Part shown: positions 26,376-35,897 of the stretch, piece by piece
Layout of the letters: the number at the start of each line of letters is the position of its first letter
How positions within the stretch are numbered: position 1 is the stretch's first letter
Assembly (NCBI RefSeq): GCF_022662535.1
Contig: NZ_JAKQYM010000009.1
Span: 99,973 to 163,972 of the forward strand
Reading direction: 5' to 3'
Source: Polaribacter marinus
Lineage (GTDB): Bacteria; Bacteroidota; Bacteroidia; Flavobacteriales; Flavobacteriaceae
DNA: 64,000 nt
Program-made: the position numbers and the translations under genes
Notes under the pieces: model-generated
What the model saw: the letters and a program-made list of their open reading frames with translations, nothing else
Databases searched by the model: none
What the model was told of the DNA's origin: nothing

Positions 26376-29294
26376 TTAAAGGGTTGTAAAGGGGATGCTA
26401 ATAGTTACTTGAGTACCTACTGGGTTATTATCTTCAAACAAATCTGTAATAATTACACCGACTTGCTTTTCTTTTCCATAGTTTAATAATGCTAAACGAT
26501 CTTCGGTTGCTTTTGTAGCGAAAGGTTTGTGTTTTTTATAGCTTCTTGCTTTAAATTTTTCTGCCTTTTCTCTACCTACACCATTATCTATTATAATACA
26601 TTTAACAACATTTGTTTTATCATTAATATGAAAATTAACTTTTAAAACTCTATTTATTTTACGGTGTAATAAACCGTGTTTTAATGCATTTTCTACATAA
26701 GGCTGTATAAGCATTGTTGGGATATTTATATCTGATGGATGTAAATTTCCATAAGAAACAATGGTATAATTTAACTTCTCTTCAAAACGAAGTTTCTCTA
26801 ACTCAAGGTACATTTCTAAACAATCAATTTCTTCTTGTAAAGTAATATTCCCTTTTATGCTATGATTAAGGTATGTTCGAATTAAATTGGCAAATTTGCC
26901 TAAATATTCACTTGCTAATTTTTTCTGATTTAAAATAATATACTCTTGAATAGAATTTAATGCATTAAAAATAAAATGCGGATTCATCTGAGAGCGCAAG
27001 TTTTCTAATTTTAAAGCAATTAATTCTTTGTCTAACGACAATTGTTTTACCTCAACTAAACGCTGCTGTTCTTCCTTTCTTATTTTTCTTCGGTAATACA
27101 AAATGATGGATACAAATACAAAAACAACTGCACCAGAAATAAACCACCATGTTTTCCAAAAAGGGTTTTTAATTGAAAAATTAAGTGCTGCTATTTTATT
27201 TTTAATTTGTGTTTCAGTTAAAACAGGTTGTACTTGAAATGTATAATCACCTGCTGGTAAACTATTGTATTTTACACTTGTTTCTCCAATAGCAGTAGTA
27301 ATCCAATTTTTATTAAAACCTAGTAACCTGTATTTATATTTTCCTTTTTTATTAAATTTTAATCCATTTACATTAAAACTAAATTTAATAGCATTTTGAT
27401 TGTACCCTAGTTTATAATTCGCTGCTAATTTGGTTTCTTTTTCATTTATTTCAACTTCTGTAAAATAGACTTCTACGGCCTTTTGTTCTTTAAATGCATT
27501 TTGTTTATCAACAGAAAATAAGCCTTCACTAGATGAAAAAACAACTTTATCTTTCATAATTTCTATTCCAGAAATATCATAAGAAATAATACCATCTCTT
27601 TTTGTTAAGGTTTTAAAAATATTTGTTTTAGTATCTAATAATTGAATCCCCGCATCTGTTGCTATCCACAAATTATTATGATCTGCTTTAATTTTTTCAA
27701 TTCTATTAGAAACCAAGCCATTTTTAGTTGTAAAATGATGTGTTACTGTATCGTTTTTTAAACCAAAAATACCGTCTTTAAAAGTGGCAACCCATAAAAT
27801 ACCATCTTTAGTATCTGTAATAGACAAGCCGTAAATAGGTTTATTATTATACGTTATAGTTTTTGAGCTCCGTAATGAATCATTTTTAACCAAACCATCT
27901 ACATAGGCAATGTAAATAGATTTATCTTTTTTATGATAAAAGGAAGTGTATGGGCGTTTATTAGTATAGATATATTTTAGCTTTTTAAAGTTGCCTTCTT
28001 TTAATAAATAAGTGTTTTTATGATCTACAATATGCACATCGTTATTCTCTAAAATTAAAAAATTTTTAACTGAAGAAACTTTAAAAACATCTTTTAAAAG
28101 ACCTGTTTTATGATCTAAAACATAACCATTAATATCTTTACCAATATAACTTAGTTCTTTTCTAGGATTATATTTTATTGCCGAAACTCTAGATTTGTTA
28201 GGCATAACAATGGTTGTTTCTGTATTGGTATGTATATTATATAAACCAACGTTACCATTATTGGAGCCAAAATAAAGTGTATGATCATCTATTTTATCTA
28301 AAACACTTATCCCTTTAGAAGCTTCTGAGATGGCATATTTTTCAATATAAATATTAGGCACTACATAAACCCCGTTATTTAAAGTAATAAACCAAAAATT
28401 TCCATCTTTATCTGTAATAGTCTTTGTTACATTTTTCCCTTTTAAGAACTGCCTTTCTTCTTTAAATTTATTGTTAACCCAATTGTAAACCCAAACACCG
28501 TTGGTTGTCGAAAACCATATTTGATCATCCTTGTTGAGAACATCATAAATTTGTTCTTTTTCTACTCCTTTTAAATTTTCTAATTTTGTTGCTTTTTTTT
28601 CTAAAAAATTAATTTTAAAAAACGTGTTTATTTTACCACGAACCTGGTTGATAAATAAAAGAGAATCTATTTTAAACACTTTTGTTCTTCCTTCAACTAA
28701 CTTTGATTCGTTCTTACCTTTTATTGAAAATTTTTCTTTAAGATCATATTTATTATTAAATACACTTATAGAATCTATACTAGCAATAAACATTTCCTTT
28801 TTTATTGAAATTGGTTGGCTTATTGCTGTATTAAAAGCATGTTCTTTCTCTATTAATTTAGTGTTTTTGTTGATATAATAAATAACCGATTGACTAAATA
28901 CAATTAGATGCTCTTTTTCTACTTTAAAAAAAGTAAGTTCTCCTTTTAAAACTAGACTTAAATCAATAAAAGTATTTAGTTTACCTTCTTCAACATAAAA
29001 AAACTGACCACTTATATTATTACACCAAATACGGCCTTCATTATCTTCTAAAAGATTAAAAACAGAATGTCCTTTTTTTTCTTTATTTGTGTAATTTTTA
29101 AAAGTTTTTCCATCGTAACGAAATAAACCTTTATCAGCACAAAGCCAAATAAAGCCTTGTTTATCTTCTATAATATTGTAGAATTCTTTGTCTGGCAAAC
29201 CATCTTTTTCTGAAAGATGAATAGCTACAGGTTCTTGCGAAACAATAGGAATATAATAAAGTACTACTAAAAAAGTAACTAAAAATCTAAACAA
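26376..29294 (-). CDS. Propeller-type LytS-like sensor histidine kinase
   Basis: This 972-residue membrane kinase has a signal peptide, a periplasmic two-component regulator propeller (about 20-610, repeated GLPDKEFYNI, EDKQGFIWLCADKGLF, DKDGNFWFITLNNGV, KDGILWVATFKDGIFGL), a Y_Y_Y domain (about 630-715), one transmembrane helix (about 720-742) and a His_kinase domain with phospho-acceptor His773 in QMNPHFIFNALNS. The ATP-binding part includes IIDNGVGREKAEKF. Propeller sensors often detect polysaccharide breakdown products, but here the kinase is LytS-like and pairs with a LytTR regulator, so the signal is open. Confidence 0.95.
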   Translation of the reverse strand: MFRFLVTFLVVLYYIPIVSQEPVAIHLSEKDGLPDKEFYNIIEDKQGFIWLCADKGLFRYDGKTFKNYTNKEKKGHSVFNLLEDNEGRIWCNNISGQFFYVEEGKLNTFIDLSLVLKGELTFFKVEKEHLIVFSQSVIYYINKNTKLIEKEHAFNTAISQPISIKKEMFIASIDSISVFNNKYDLKEKFSIKGKNESKLVEGRTKVFKIDSLLFINQVRGKINTFFKINFLEKKATKLENLKGVEKEQIYDVLNKDDQIWFSTTNGVWVYNWVNNKFKEERQFLKGKNVTKTITDKDGNFWFITLNNGVYVVPNIYIEKYAISEASKGISVLDKIDDHTLYFGSNNGNVGLYNIHTNTETTIVMPNKSRVSAIKYNPRKELSYIGKDINGYVLDHKTGLLKDVFKVSSVKNFLILENNDVHIVDHKNTYLLKEGNFKKLKYIYTNKRPYTSFYHKKDKSIYIAYVDGLVKNDSLRSSKTITYNNKPIYGLSITDTKDGILWVATFKDGIFGLKNDTVTHHFTTKNGLVSNRIEKIKADHNNLWIATDAGIQLLDTKTNIFKTLTKRDGIISYDISGIEIMKDKVVFSSSEGLFSVDKQNAFKEQKAVEVYFTEVEINEKETKLAANYKLGYNQNAIKFSFNVNGLKFNKKGKYKYRLLGFNKNWITTAIGETSVKYNSLPAGDYTFQVQPVLTETQIKNKIAALNFSIKNPFWKTWWFISGAVVFVFVSIILYYRRKIRKEEQQRLVEVKQLSLDKELIALKLENLRSQMNPHFIFNALNSIQEYIILNQKKLASEYLGKFANLIRTYLNHSIKGNITLQEEIDCLEMYLELEKLRFEEKLNYTIVSYGNLHPSDINIPTMLIQPYVENALKHGLLHRKINRVLKVNFHINDKTNVVKCIIIDNGVGREKAEKFKARSYKKHKPFATKATEDRLALLNYGKEKQVGVIITDLFEDNNPVGTQVTISIPFTTL

Positions 29295-29311
29295 GGCCTT
29301 ATGTATTTGAT

Positions 29312-29319
29312 CAAAAATA
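29312..29319 (-). promoter_or_regulatory. -7 element before sensor kinase gene
   Basis: On the minus strand TATTTTTG matches TAnnTTTG, 17 bp before the kinase start codon. No clear -33 element is seen. Confidence 0.4.
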
Positions 29320-29393
29320 CAATTTAATGCTTTTTATTTTTAGTTTAATTTCTAAAACCTTGTTTATAGTTTCTAAAGCGTAGCCTGTTCTTC

Positions 29394-29753
29394 TTAAAAA
29401 GATAGAAAAGCATCTTTTAAATGCTCTATTTTTATTTTATTCTTTTGATGAATGATTGCAATAATATCAAAACGGACTTCTACATCTAAATCTTTTTCGC
29501 TTACATAATAATCAATAGCAGAAAGTAATAGTTTTATTTTTTTAGGGTTTACAAAGTCTTGAGGATTTCCAAAATAATCTGTAGATCTTGTTTTTACTTC
29601 TACAACAGCTAAAACACCTTTTTTTAGAGCAATAATATCAACCTCTGCTTTTAAAAATCGATAATTTTTTTCAAGAATTGTATAATCGTTTTTAATTAAA
29701 AAATCAATTGCTAATTCTTCTCCTTTTTTACCAAGTTCGTTATGAGTTGCCAA
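29394..29753 (-). CDS. YraN/UPF0102 family nuclease-like protein
   Basis: This 119-residue protein has the YraN signature: GKKGEELAIDFL near the start, and the restriction-endonuclease-like core EVDIIALKKGVLAVVEVKTR (E-D-ExK arrangement). The family has a Holliday-junction-resolvase-like fold; its cellular role is not settled. It lies 44 bp after an LD-carboxypeptidase gene on the same strand and is probably cotranscribed with it. Confidence 0.92.
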   Translation of the reverse strand: MATHNELGKKGEELAIDFLIKNDYTILEKNYRFLKAEVDIIALKKGVLAVVEVKTRSTDYFGNPQDFVNPKKIKLLLSAIDYYVSEKDLDVEVRFDIIAIIHQKNKIKIEHLKDAFLSF

Positions 29754-29797
29754 TTTGGTTTTTTGTTTAAAAGTAGAAAATATAATTAAATCAAAAA

Positions 29798-30823
29798 TTA
29801 ATCAAATTCTAAAGAAGATTGTTGACCTGAACTTTTAACCGTTAATACTGCTTTTCTACCAAAAATCAAAGCTCTATTATCCGGCTTATGTCCTGCAGGA
29901 AAATCAAACATTACAGGAAAATCATATTCTTTAACAACATCTAAAACAAGTTCTTCAATTGTATATCCCCAATCGGTTGAGTTTTTCTTGATATTAGAAA
30001 TATCGCCAATAATTAAACCTGTACAATGATTAAAATATCCCGCTCTTTTTAAACTTTGTAACATTCTATCAATACTGTATTTATATTCACCTACTTCTTC
30101 TATAAAAATAATCTTTCCATTAGTATCTGTTTGACTTTTAGAGCCTAACATAGAAGCCAATAACGCAAGGTTTCCTCCTACTACTTGTCCTTCAGCAATT
30201 CCTGTTTTATTATACGTAGAAGACGGAATTGTGTACGTTAATTGATCTCCAAAAAGTGCTTTTTTAAAGCTAGATATTGTTTCTATAATTAATTCTGGAT
30301 CATCATCTACACTCGTACCCATCATAGCGTGCATGGTTTCTACACCTAAATTGTGAATATGACTATGAAAAGCTGTAATATCTGAATACCCAATAATCCA
30401 TTTTGGATGTTGTAAAAAAGTAGTATAATCTAACTTGTCTAAAACTCTAACAGAACCATATCCTCCACGTCCAGACCAAATTGCTTTTATATTTGGATTA
30501 TCTAATGCTTTTTGCAAATCTTCTGTTCTTTCTTCGTCTGTACCTGCAAAATGACTGTGTTTATTAAAAATATGTTTTCCTAAAACTACTTTTAAACCCC
30601 AACTCTCTGCCAATTCTTTTGCTTTTTCAATGGTTTCTTGACGATGTGTTAAGATTCCTGCTGGTGCCAGAATTACAATGCTATCACCTACCTTTAAATA
30701 TGGAGGTGTCACCAATTTAGTTATTTCACTTGTACTTTTTTCTACTTTAGACTGTGCAATTGTTTTACAATTCATCATTAAAAGTGATATAAATAATAAA
30801 CTAAAAAGATTCTTTTTACTCAT
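29798..30823 (-). CDS. LD-carboxypeptidase (peptidase S66)
   Basis: This 341-residue enzyme removes the terminal D-Ala from muropeptide tetrapeptides, acting in murein recycling. The nucleophile Ser is in the GYSDITAF motif, preceded by WSGRGGYGSVRVLDKLD. The Glu is in FIEEVGEYKYSIDRML and the His in PAGHKPDNRA, matching the Ser-Glu-His triad of the LdcA family. The N-terminus is a signal peptide with LLMMNC at Cys19, so it may be a periplasmic lipoprotein; most LdcA enzymes are cytoplasmic. MetG is divergent. Confidence 0.92.
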   Translation of the reverse strand: MSKKNLFSLLFISLLMMNCKTIAQSKVEKSTSEITKLVTPPYLKVGDSIVILAPAGILTHRQETIEKAKELAESWGLKVVLGKHIFNKHSHFAGTDEERTEDLQKALDNPNIKAIWSGRGGYGSVRVLDKLDYTTFLQHPKWIIGYSDITAFHSHIHNLGVETMHAMMGTSVDDDPELIIETISSFKKALFGDQLTYTIPSSTYNKTGIAEGQVVGGNLALLASMLGSKSQTDTNGKIIFIEEVGEYKYSIDRMLQSLKRAGYFNHCTGLIIGDISNIKKNSTDWGYTIEELVLDVVKEYDFPVMFDFPAGHKPDNRALIFGRKAVLTVKSSGQQSSLEFD

Positions 30824-30880
30824 AATACTAGTTTTTGTAAATGTATTAATTTTCAGTGGTTTTTAAAACTCGGATTTTTG

Positions 30881-30888
30881 TACTTTTG
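30881..30888 (+). promoter_or_regulatory. -7 element of metG promoter
   Basis: TACTTTTG matches TAnnTTTG exactly and lies 42 bp before the metG start at 30931. A GGAAA Shine-Dalgarno-like stretch at about 30921 supports that start. Confidence 0.5.
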
Positions 30889-30930
30889 TCACGCAAAAAT
30901 CAAACCACAAATAAAATCAAGGAAAATTCT

Positions 30931-32985
30931 ATGAATACTCCAAAAAGATATACTATTACAGCAGCTTTACCATACACAAACGGGCCAATACATATTGGTC
31001 ATTTAGCAGGTGTTTATGTTCCTGCAGATATTTACGCGCGTTATTTACGCTTAACAGGTAAAGATGTTGCCTACATTTCTGGTTCTGATGAACATGGAGC
31101 TGCCATACCAATGAGAGCTAAAAAAGAAGGAGTTTCTCCCCAAGTTATTATCGATAAATATCATGGAATGATTAAAAAATCTTTTGAAGATTTTGGTATT
31201 TCATTTGATAACTATTCTAGAACTTCCTCTAAAATTCATCATGAAACTGCCTCTGATTTTTTTACAAAATTGTATAATGATGGCGAGTTTATCGAAGAAG
31301 TTTCTGAACAATTGTATGATGAAGAAGCAAATCAGTTTTTAGCAGATAGATTTGTAGTAGGAACTTGCCCTAAATGTGGTTTCGAAGAAAGTTATGGAGA
31401 TCAATGTGAAAGTTGTGGAACAAGTCATAATGCAACCGATTTAATCAACCCAAAATCTGCCATTACAGGAAACACACCTACTTTAAAAGAAACAAAACAT
31501 TGGTTTTTACCTTTAAATAAACACGAAGCTTTTTTACGTGAATGGATTATAGAGGGTCATAAAAAAGATTGGAAACCCAATGTTTACGGACAAGTAAAAA
31601 GTTGGGTAGAAGATGGTTTAAGACCAAGAGCTGTTACCAGAGATTTAGATTGGGGAATTCCGGTTCCATTAAAAGATGCGGAAGGAAAAGTCTTGTACGT
31701 TTGGTTTGATGCACCAATTGGTTACATTTCATCAACCAAAGAATGGGCAGCAAGAGAAGGAAAAAACTGGGAAGATTATTGGAAAAAAGACGATACAAAA
31801 TTGGTTCATTTTATAGGAAAAGACAATATTGTTTTTCACTGTATTATTTTTCCGGCCATGTTAAAAGCACATGGAGATTATATTTTACCAGATAATGTAC
31901 CTGCCAATGAATTTTTAAATTTAGAAGGTAATAAATTATCGACGTCTAAAAACTGGGCAGTTTGGTTGCATGAGTATTTAGAAGAATTTCCAGATCAGCA
32001 AGATGTTTTGCGCTATACCTTAACAGCAAACGCCCCAGAAAGTAAAGACAACGATTTTACTTGGAAAGATTTTCAGGCTAAAAACAACAACGAATTGGTT
32101 GCTATTTTTGGTAACTTTATTAATAGAGTTGTGGTTTTAACCAACAAATATTACGAGGGAATTGTACCTGCACCAAATGATTTTACAGAAGTAGATGAAG
32201 ATGTTTTAGCAGCTGTAAAAGAGTTTCCGAATATTATTGGTAAGTCTATAGAAAGATACCGATTTAGAGAAGCTAGCCAAGAATTAATGAATTTAGCAAG
32301 ACTTGGTAACAAGTATTTAGCGGATGAAGAACCTTGGAAAGTTATAAAAGTTGATGCAGCACGTGTACAAACAATTATGTATGTTGCTTTGCAAATTTCT
32401 ACAGCATTGGCAGTAGCTTCTAAACCATTTTTACCGTTTACTTCGGATAAATTAAAAGGAATTTTAAATATTGATGACTCGCTTTCTTGGACAGATGTTA
32501 CCGAAAAAGATGTTTTATTACCTGCAGCTCATCAAATAAACAAAGCAGAATTGTTGTTTTCTAAAATTGAAGATAAAACAATTGATGCTCAGATAGAAAA
32601 ATTAGAAGCAACTAAAATTGCCAACGAGCAAGAAAATAAAGTAGTAGAACCACAAAAAGAAACCATAGAGTTTGATGATTTTACAAAACTAGATATTAGA
32701 ATTGGTACTATTTTAGAAGCAGAAAAAGTGGCTAAAACTAAAAAGCTATTAAAATTAAAGGTTGATGTTGGTATAGATACAAGAACCATTGTTTCTGGTA
32801 TTGCAGAAAGCTTTAATCCAGAAGATATTATTGGCCAACAAGTTTCTGTTTTGGTTAATTTAGCGCCAAGAAAAATTAGAGGTGTAGAAAGCCAAGGAAT
32901 GATTTTAATGACGGATACCCCTGATGGTAAATTAGCTTTTGTAGAGCCAGAAAAAGCCGTTAAAAACGGACAACAAGTAAGTTAA
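30931..32985 (+). CDS. metG: Methionyl-tRNA synthetase
   Basis: This 684-residue class I synthetase charges tRNA-Met. The HIGH box is at 21-24, a zinc-binding insert [18 protein letters not shown] lies at about 145-162, and the KMSKS-like motif is KLSTSK. A C-terminal tRNA-binding EMAP-II/OB domain covers about 575-684 ([13 protein letters not shown]). The start at 30931 puts the conserved [20 protein letters not shown] near the N-terminus; an upstream in-frame ATG would add 25 residues that do not fit the family. The gene is monocistronic with a strong terminator. Confidence 0.97.
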   Translation: MNTPKRYTITAALPYTNGPIHIGHLAGVYVPADIYARYLRLTGKDVAYISGSDEHGAAIPMRAKKEGVSPQVIIDKYHGMIKKSFEDFGISFDNYSRTSSKIHHETASDFFTKLYNDGEFIEEVSEQLYDEEANQFLADRFVVGTCPKCGFEESYGDQCESCGTSHNATDLINPKSAITGNTPTLKETKHWFLPLNKHEAFLREWIIEGHKKDWKPNVYGQVKSWVEDGLRPRAVTRDLDWGIPVPLKDAEGKVLYVWFDAPIGYISSTKEWAAREGKNWEDYWKKDDTKLVHFIGKDNIVFHCIIFPAMLKAHGDYILPDNVPANEFLNLEGNKLSTSKNWAVWLHEYLEEFPDQQDVLRYTLTANAPESKDNDFTWKDFQAKNNNELVAIFGNFINRVVVLTNKYYEGIVPAPNDFTEVDEDVLAAVKEFPNIIGKSIERYRFREASQELMNLARLGNKYLADEEPWKVIKVDAARVQTIMYVALQISTALAVASKPFLPFTSDKLKGILNIDDSLSWTDVTEKDVLLPAAHQINKAELLFSKIEDKTIDAQIEKLEATKIANEQENKVVEPQKETIEFDDFTKLDIRIGTILEAEKVAKTKKLLKLKVDVGIDTRTIVSGIAESFNPEDIIGQQVSVLVNLAPRKIRGVESQGMILMTDTPDGKLAFVEPEKAVKNGQQVS

Positions 32986-33010
32986 TACTTAAAGAAATAC
33001 AATTATTTTA

Positions 33011-33054
33011 AAAGCCATTAGTTTTCAAATGAAAATTAATGGCTTCTTTTTTTT
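33011..33054 (+). terminator. Rho-independent terminator of metG
   Basis: AGCCATTA and TAATGGCT form the outer stem, TTTTC and GAAAA the inner stem around AAAT, followed by a run of eight or more T. Confidence 0.88.
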
Positions 33055-33123
33055 AATTAAATAAGAATTAGTTGGTAAACATTACATTTCTTTATAAAAA
33101 CAAACTAATTGGTACAATAATTG

Positions 33124-33148
33124 ATATTGTTTTTAAAACAAACAATAT
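33124..33148 (+). promoter_or_regulatory. Dyad touching the start codon
   Basis: ATATTGTTT and AAACAATAT form an exact 9-bp inverted repeat around a 7-nt spacer. The right arm ends on the first two bases of the chosen ATG at 33147. It could be an operator or an mRNA hairpin that limits initiation; both are inference. Confidence 0.35.
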
Positions 33149-35528
33149 GATAGAAATATTACCTAACAAAAAGTTTACTGTAACATTATATTGTCTGATT
33201 TTCTCGATCTTTTTGTCCTTTGGACAAAGTAGTGCCAATCAAAATATTGATAGTATTATTTATAAAAACACACAGCAAAATTATAAAGAAACCGTCTATT
33301 CTCATTTAAATAAATCTATCTATATAAAAGGAGAAGAAATGGGGTTTACCTCTTATGTAATTAACAAAAAAACAAAAAAACCTTCTCTTTTAACCACCAA
33401 TCTTTACGCTGTAATTACAGACAAAGACGACACCGTTATAAAAGAAAAACTTTTTAAAGTTGAAAACGGAATTGCTTCTGGAAGTTTTCTATTAGATTCT
33501 CTTTTTACTACTGGAATTTATAAGGTTAAAACTTATACCAACTGGATGTTAAACTTTAAAGAACAAAATTACTTTGTTGGAACAATTAAGGTAATTGATT
33601 CTAACAAACCTCTCAAAAACAACAACATCATAGAAAATGATGAAATTGACATTCAATTTTTACCTGAAAGCGGTACTTTTCTATCTAACATTAACAACAC
33701 AATAGGTATTATTGCAAAAGACACTTTAGGTTATGGAATTCCTAATATTTCTGGAGAAATTCTAGAAAACAACTCCGTTATAAGAAAGTTTCAATTAAAT
33801 AATTTAGGAATAGGAAGGGCTTCATTTACTCCAAAAAAAGGCAGTTTTTATTCTGCAATTATAAATTTTAATGGAAAAAAAATAACTAAAACAATAAACA
33901 CTCATACCAAAGAAAAAGGTATTTTAATAAAACTCTCTAAAACAAAAAAAGAGGTTTTTGTTGCTTTGGCTACCAATAAAAATACTTTATCAAAAATTAA
34001 AAAAAAGAATTATTTTTTAGTGTTTCAAAACAAAGGAGAACTAAATAAACTAAAAATTCAGTTTCAAAACAACACAACTATCATTCAAAGAATAAACCTT
34101 AATGATTTAGCTTATGGAATAAATATTTTTACTCTAATCGATGAAATGAACAATCCTATAGCAGAAAGAATGTTTTTTAATTATAAAGGGTTACCAATTT
34201 TAAATTTTAATCAATCTTCAATAAAAAAGGTAAAAGATTCTTTAAAGGTTTCTTTTAAATTTGACAATAAAAATAATTTTAAGAATAACAACATTAGTGT
34301 TTCTATACTTCCAAAAGAAACTAAGTCGTACAACAAAAACTCAAATATTATTTCTCAAACACTATTAACCCCCTATTTAAAAGGGGTTGTAGAAAATGGA
34401 AGTTATTACTTTAAAAATATTAACAACCAAAAAGAATACGATATTGATAATCTATTGATTACCCAAGGATGGAGTAGCTTTGATTGGAAAGAAGTCCGAA
34501 CTGAAAATAAGAAGCAAATACATCAATTTGAAAAAGGAATATCTATAAAAGTAAACATTCCAAATATTGAAAAAGAAAGCCATTATTTAATACATCATTT
34601 ATCAAATAGAAATGGAAATATTTTAAGTTTTCAAGAAGAGGTTAAATCTTTTCAACTGTATTCTTATTTCCCCATGGATAATGAAAATCTATTTATTTCT
34701 AAAATAGGAAAAAAGAACAAGCTTGTAGAACCTTCTTTATATGTTCAATATTTTCCTAATCATATTCCTAAATTAAATACATCAACAAGAAAATTCTTAA
34801 TTCCTAAAAACCTTTATAATACTAGCGAAAAAGAAATTGAAAACTATTACCCTAATTTTTATGCTTTAAATAGCTCTAATACTCTAGATGAAGTTATTAT
34901 TAAAACAAACCTAAAAGAACAAAGAATTGAAAAAATAAAAAATCAATCTATGGGGCGGGTTCATTTTTTAAATGATTTTGACAGAAACTCTACACTTGCA
35001 AATTTTATAGGTTTTAAACCTGGTATTTTCGCCTATGATGATTTCAATACAGGAGAAATTGTAGCGATTAACCGAGCACAAAACTCTCCAATTGCTTTTT
35101 TCTTAGATGGTTTTCTAGTACCCGATAAGCGTATGTTGTTCTATTATAACCTTTATGATGTTGAGTACATAGACATTAATTTACGAGACATGTCTGGTGG
35201 TTTAGCTTACGGAACCGGGGGTGTTATTAGAATAAAAACAGATCCATTATTAAATGTTAAAAATAAAAAAACTGTAAGAAAATTAAAATTTCCAATTACT
35301 TTTAGTAGCGCTAAAAAGTTTTATGTGCCAAAATATAAGAACTATCAAAACTCCTTTTATAAAAATTATGGTGTTATAGATTGGCTGCCTAAAAACAAAA
35401 TTACAGAAGACGGAATTTTAAATGTAGTGTTTAAGAATAATAAACAAAATTATGTAAGTTTATTTGTTGAAGGAATAACAACTGATGGTAAATTCATTTC
35501 AAAAGAAATAACAGTTGACACAGAATAA
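33147..35528 (+). CDS. Exported protein with TonB-plug-like domain, no barrel
   Basis: The 793-residue product is read from 33147, giving a signal peptide (KFTVTLYCLIFSIFLSFGQ). The middle consists of macroglobulin-like beta domains (YSHLNKSIYIKGEEMGFTSY, then GTYLS-like LPESGTFLSNINN). Near residues 590-720 is a plug-like segment: LDEVIIKTN, then a hydrophobic FFLDGFLVP, VEYIDINLRDM and GGLAYGTGGVIRIKT, which match the end of TonB receptor plugs. No beta-barrel follows; only about 90 residues remain. Such plug-but-no-barrel proteins occur in Bacteroidetes next to MG2-type domains. The role is unknown; it may dock to outer-membrane partners. Confidence 0.75.
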   Translation: MIEILPNKKFTVTLYCLIFSIFLSFGQSSANQNIDSIIYKNTQQNYKETVYSHLNKSIYIKGEEMGFTSYVINKKTKKPSLLTTNLYAVITDKDDTVIKEKLFKVENGIASGSFLLDSLFTTGIYKVKTYTNWMLNFKEQNYFVGTIKVIDSNKPLKNNNIIENDEIDIQFLPESGTFLSNINNTIGIIAKDTLGYGIPNISGEILENNSVIRKFQLNNLGIGRASFTPKKGSFYSAIINFNGKKITKTINTHTKEKGILIKLSKTKKEVFVALATNKNTLSKIKKKNYFLVFQNKGELNKLKIQFQNNTTIIQRINLNDLAYGINIFTLIDEMNNPIAERMFFNYKGLPILNFNQSSIKKVKDSLKVSFKFDNKNNFKNNNISVSILPKETKSYNKNSNIISQTLLTPYLKGVVENGSYYFKNINNQKEYDIDNLLITQGWSSFDWKEVRTENKKQIHQFEKGISIKVNIPNIEKESHYLIHHLSNRNGNILSFQEEVKSFQLYSYFPMDNENLFISKIGKKNKLVEPSLYVQYFPNHIPKLNTSTRKFLIPKNLYNTSEKEIENYYPNFYALNSSNTLDEVIIKTNLKEQRIEKIKNQSMGRVHFLNDFDRNSTLANFIGFKPGIFAYDDFNTGEIVAINRAQNSPIAFFLDGFLVPDKRMLFYYNLYDVEYIDINLRDMSGGLAYGTGGVIRIKTDPLLNVKNKKTVRKLKFPITFSSAKKFYVPKYKNYQNSFYKNYGVIDWLPKNKITEDGILNVVFKNNKQNYVSLFVEGITTDGKFISKEITVDTE

Positions 35529-35742
35529 ACAACAATTTTTAATCTATTGAACTTAAAATACAACCCTATATTTCTACTATTTAGAAAAACAATAATTTAA
35601 AGATAGATTCTTTTTAGGATAAATTAGTTTTTGTAAAATCTAAAAAAGATATAATAACTGCGTTTTAATACTAAAAAAAACATTGCTTTAACAGGTAATT
35701 GTTCCCATTTAAAGTACTTAAGCATGTACTTGTCGAATTACT
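35529..35742. other. Intergenic stretch, left part
   Basis: This is the left part of a 369-bp gap between convergent genes. It has no gene that I can support and no strong terminator. It leads into an operator-like palindrome at 35743. Confidence 0.4.
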
Positions 35743-35774
35743 ACAAATATACTATGCGTGCATAGTATATTTGT
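35743..35774 (+). promoter_or_regulatory. Perfect 32-bp operator palindrome overlapping a -7 box
   Basis: Fifteen-bp arms, left arm ACAAATATACTATGC, are exactly complementary around a GT centre. The core ACTATGC-GT-GCATAGT looks like a MarR/PadR-type operator. The right half contains TATATTTG at 35766-35773, an exact TAnnTTTG element, so a bound repressor would block that promoter. No regulator gene is nearby. The downstream gene on the plus strand is absent. Confidence 0.6.
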
Positions 35775-35821
35775 GTGCTGTTAAAAAGAAAACTTTATTC
35801 CCCCTGTGCAGCTTAGGCTGT

Positions 35822-35857
35822 AGAATTGCAAAAATCTTAATTGATTTTTGTAATTCT
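35822..35857 (+). terminator. Terminator-like hairpin in the intergenic gap
   Basis: AGAATTGCAAAAATC and GATTTTTGTAATTCT form a 15-bp stem with one G-T wobble around a 6-nt loop, followed by TTTT. It may end the convergent transcripts, or end a short RNA started at 35766-35773. The T run is weak. Confidence 0.45.
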
Positions 35858-35897
35858 TTTACAACAAACCACTTACCGCTTTCAAAATAAAATTACT

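Noticed and set aside
35699..35890. 63-residue plus-strand frame in the intergenic gap
   Set aside because: It runs through the perfect palindrome and the terminator-like stem, and has an unlikely composition. I treat the region as regulatory DNA.
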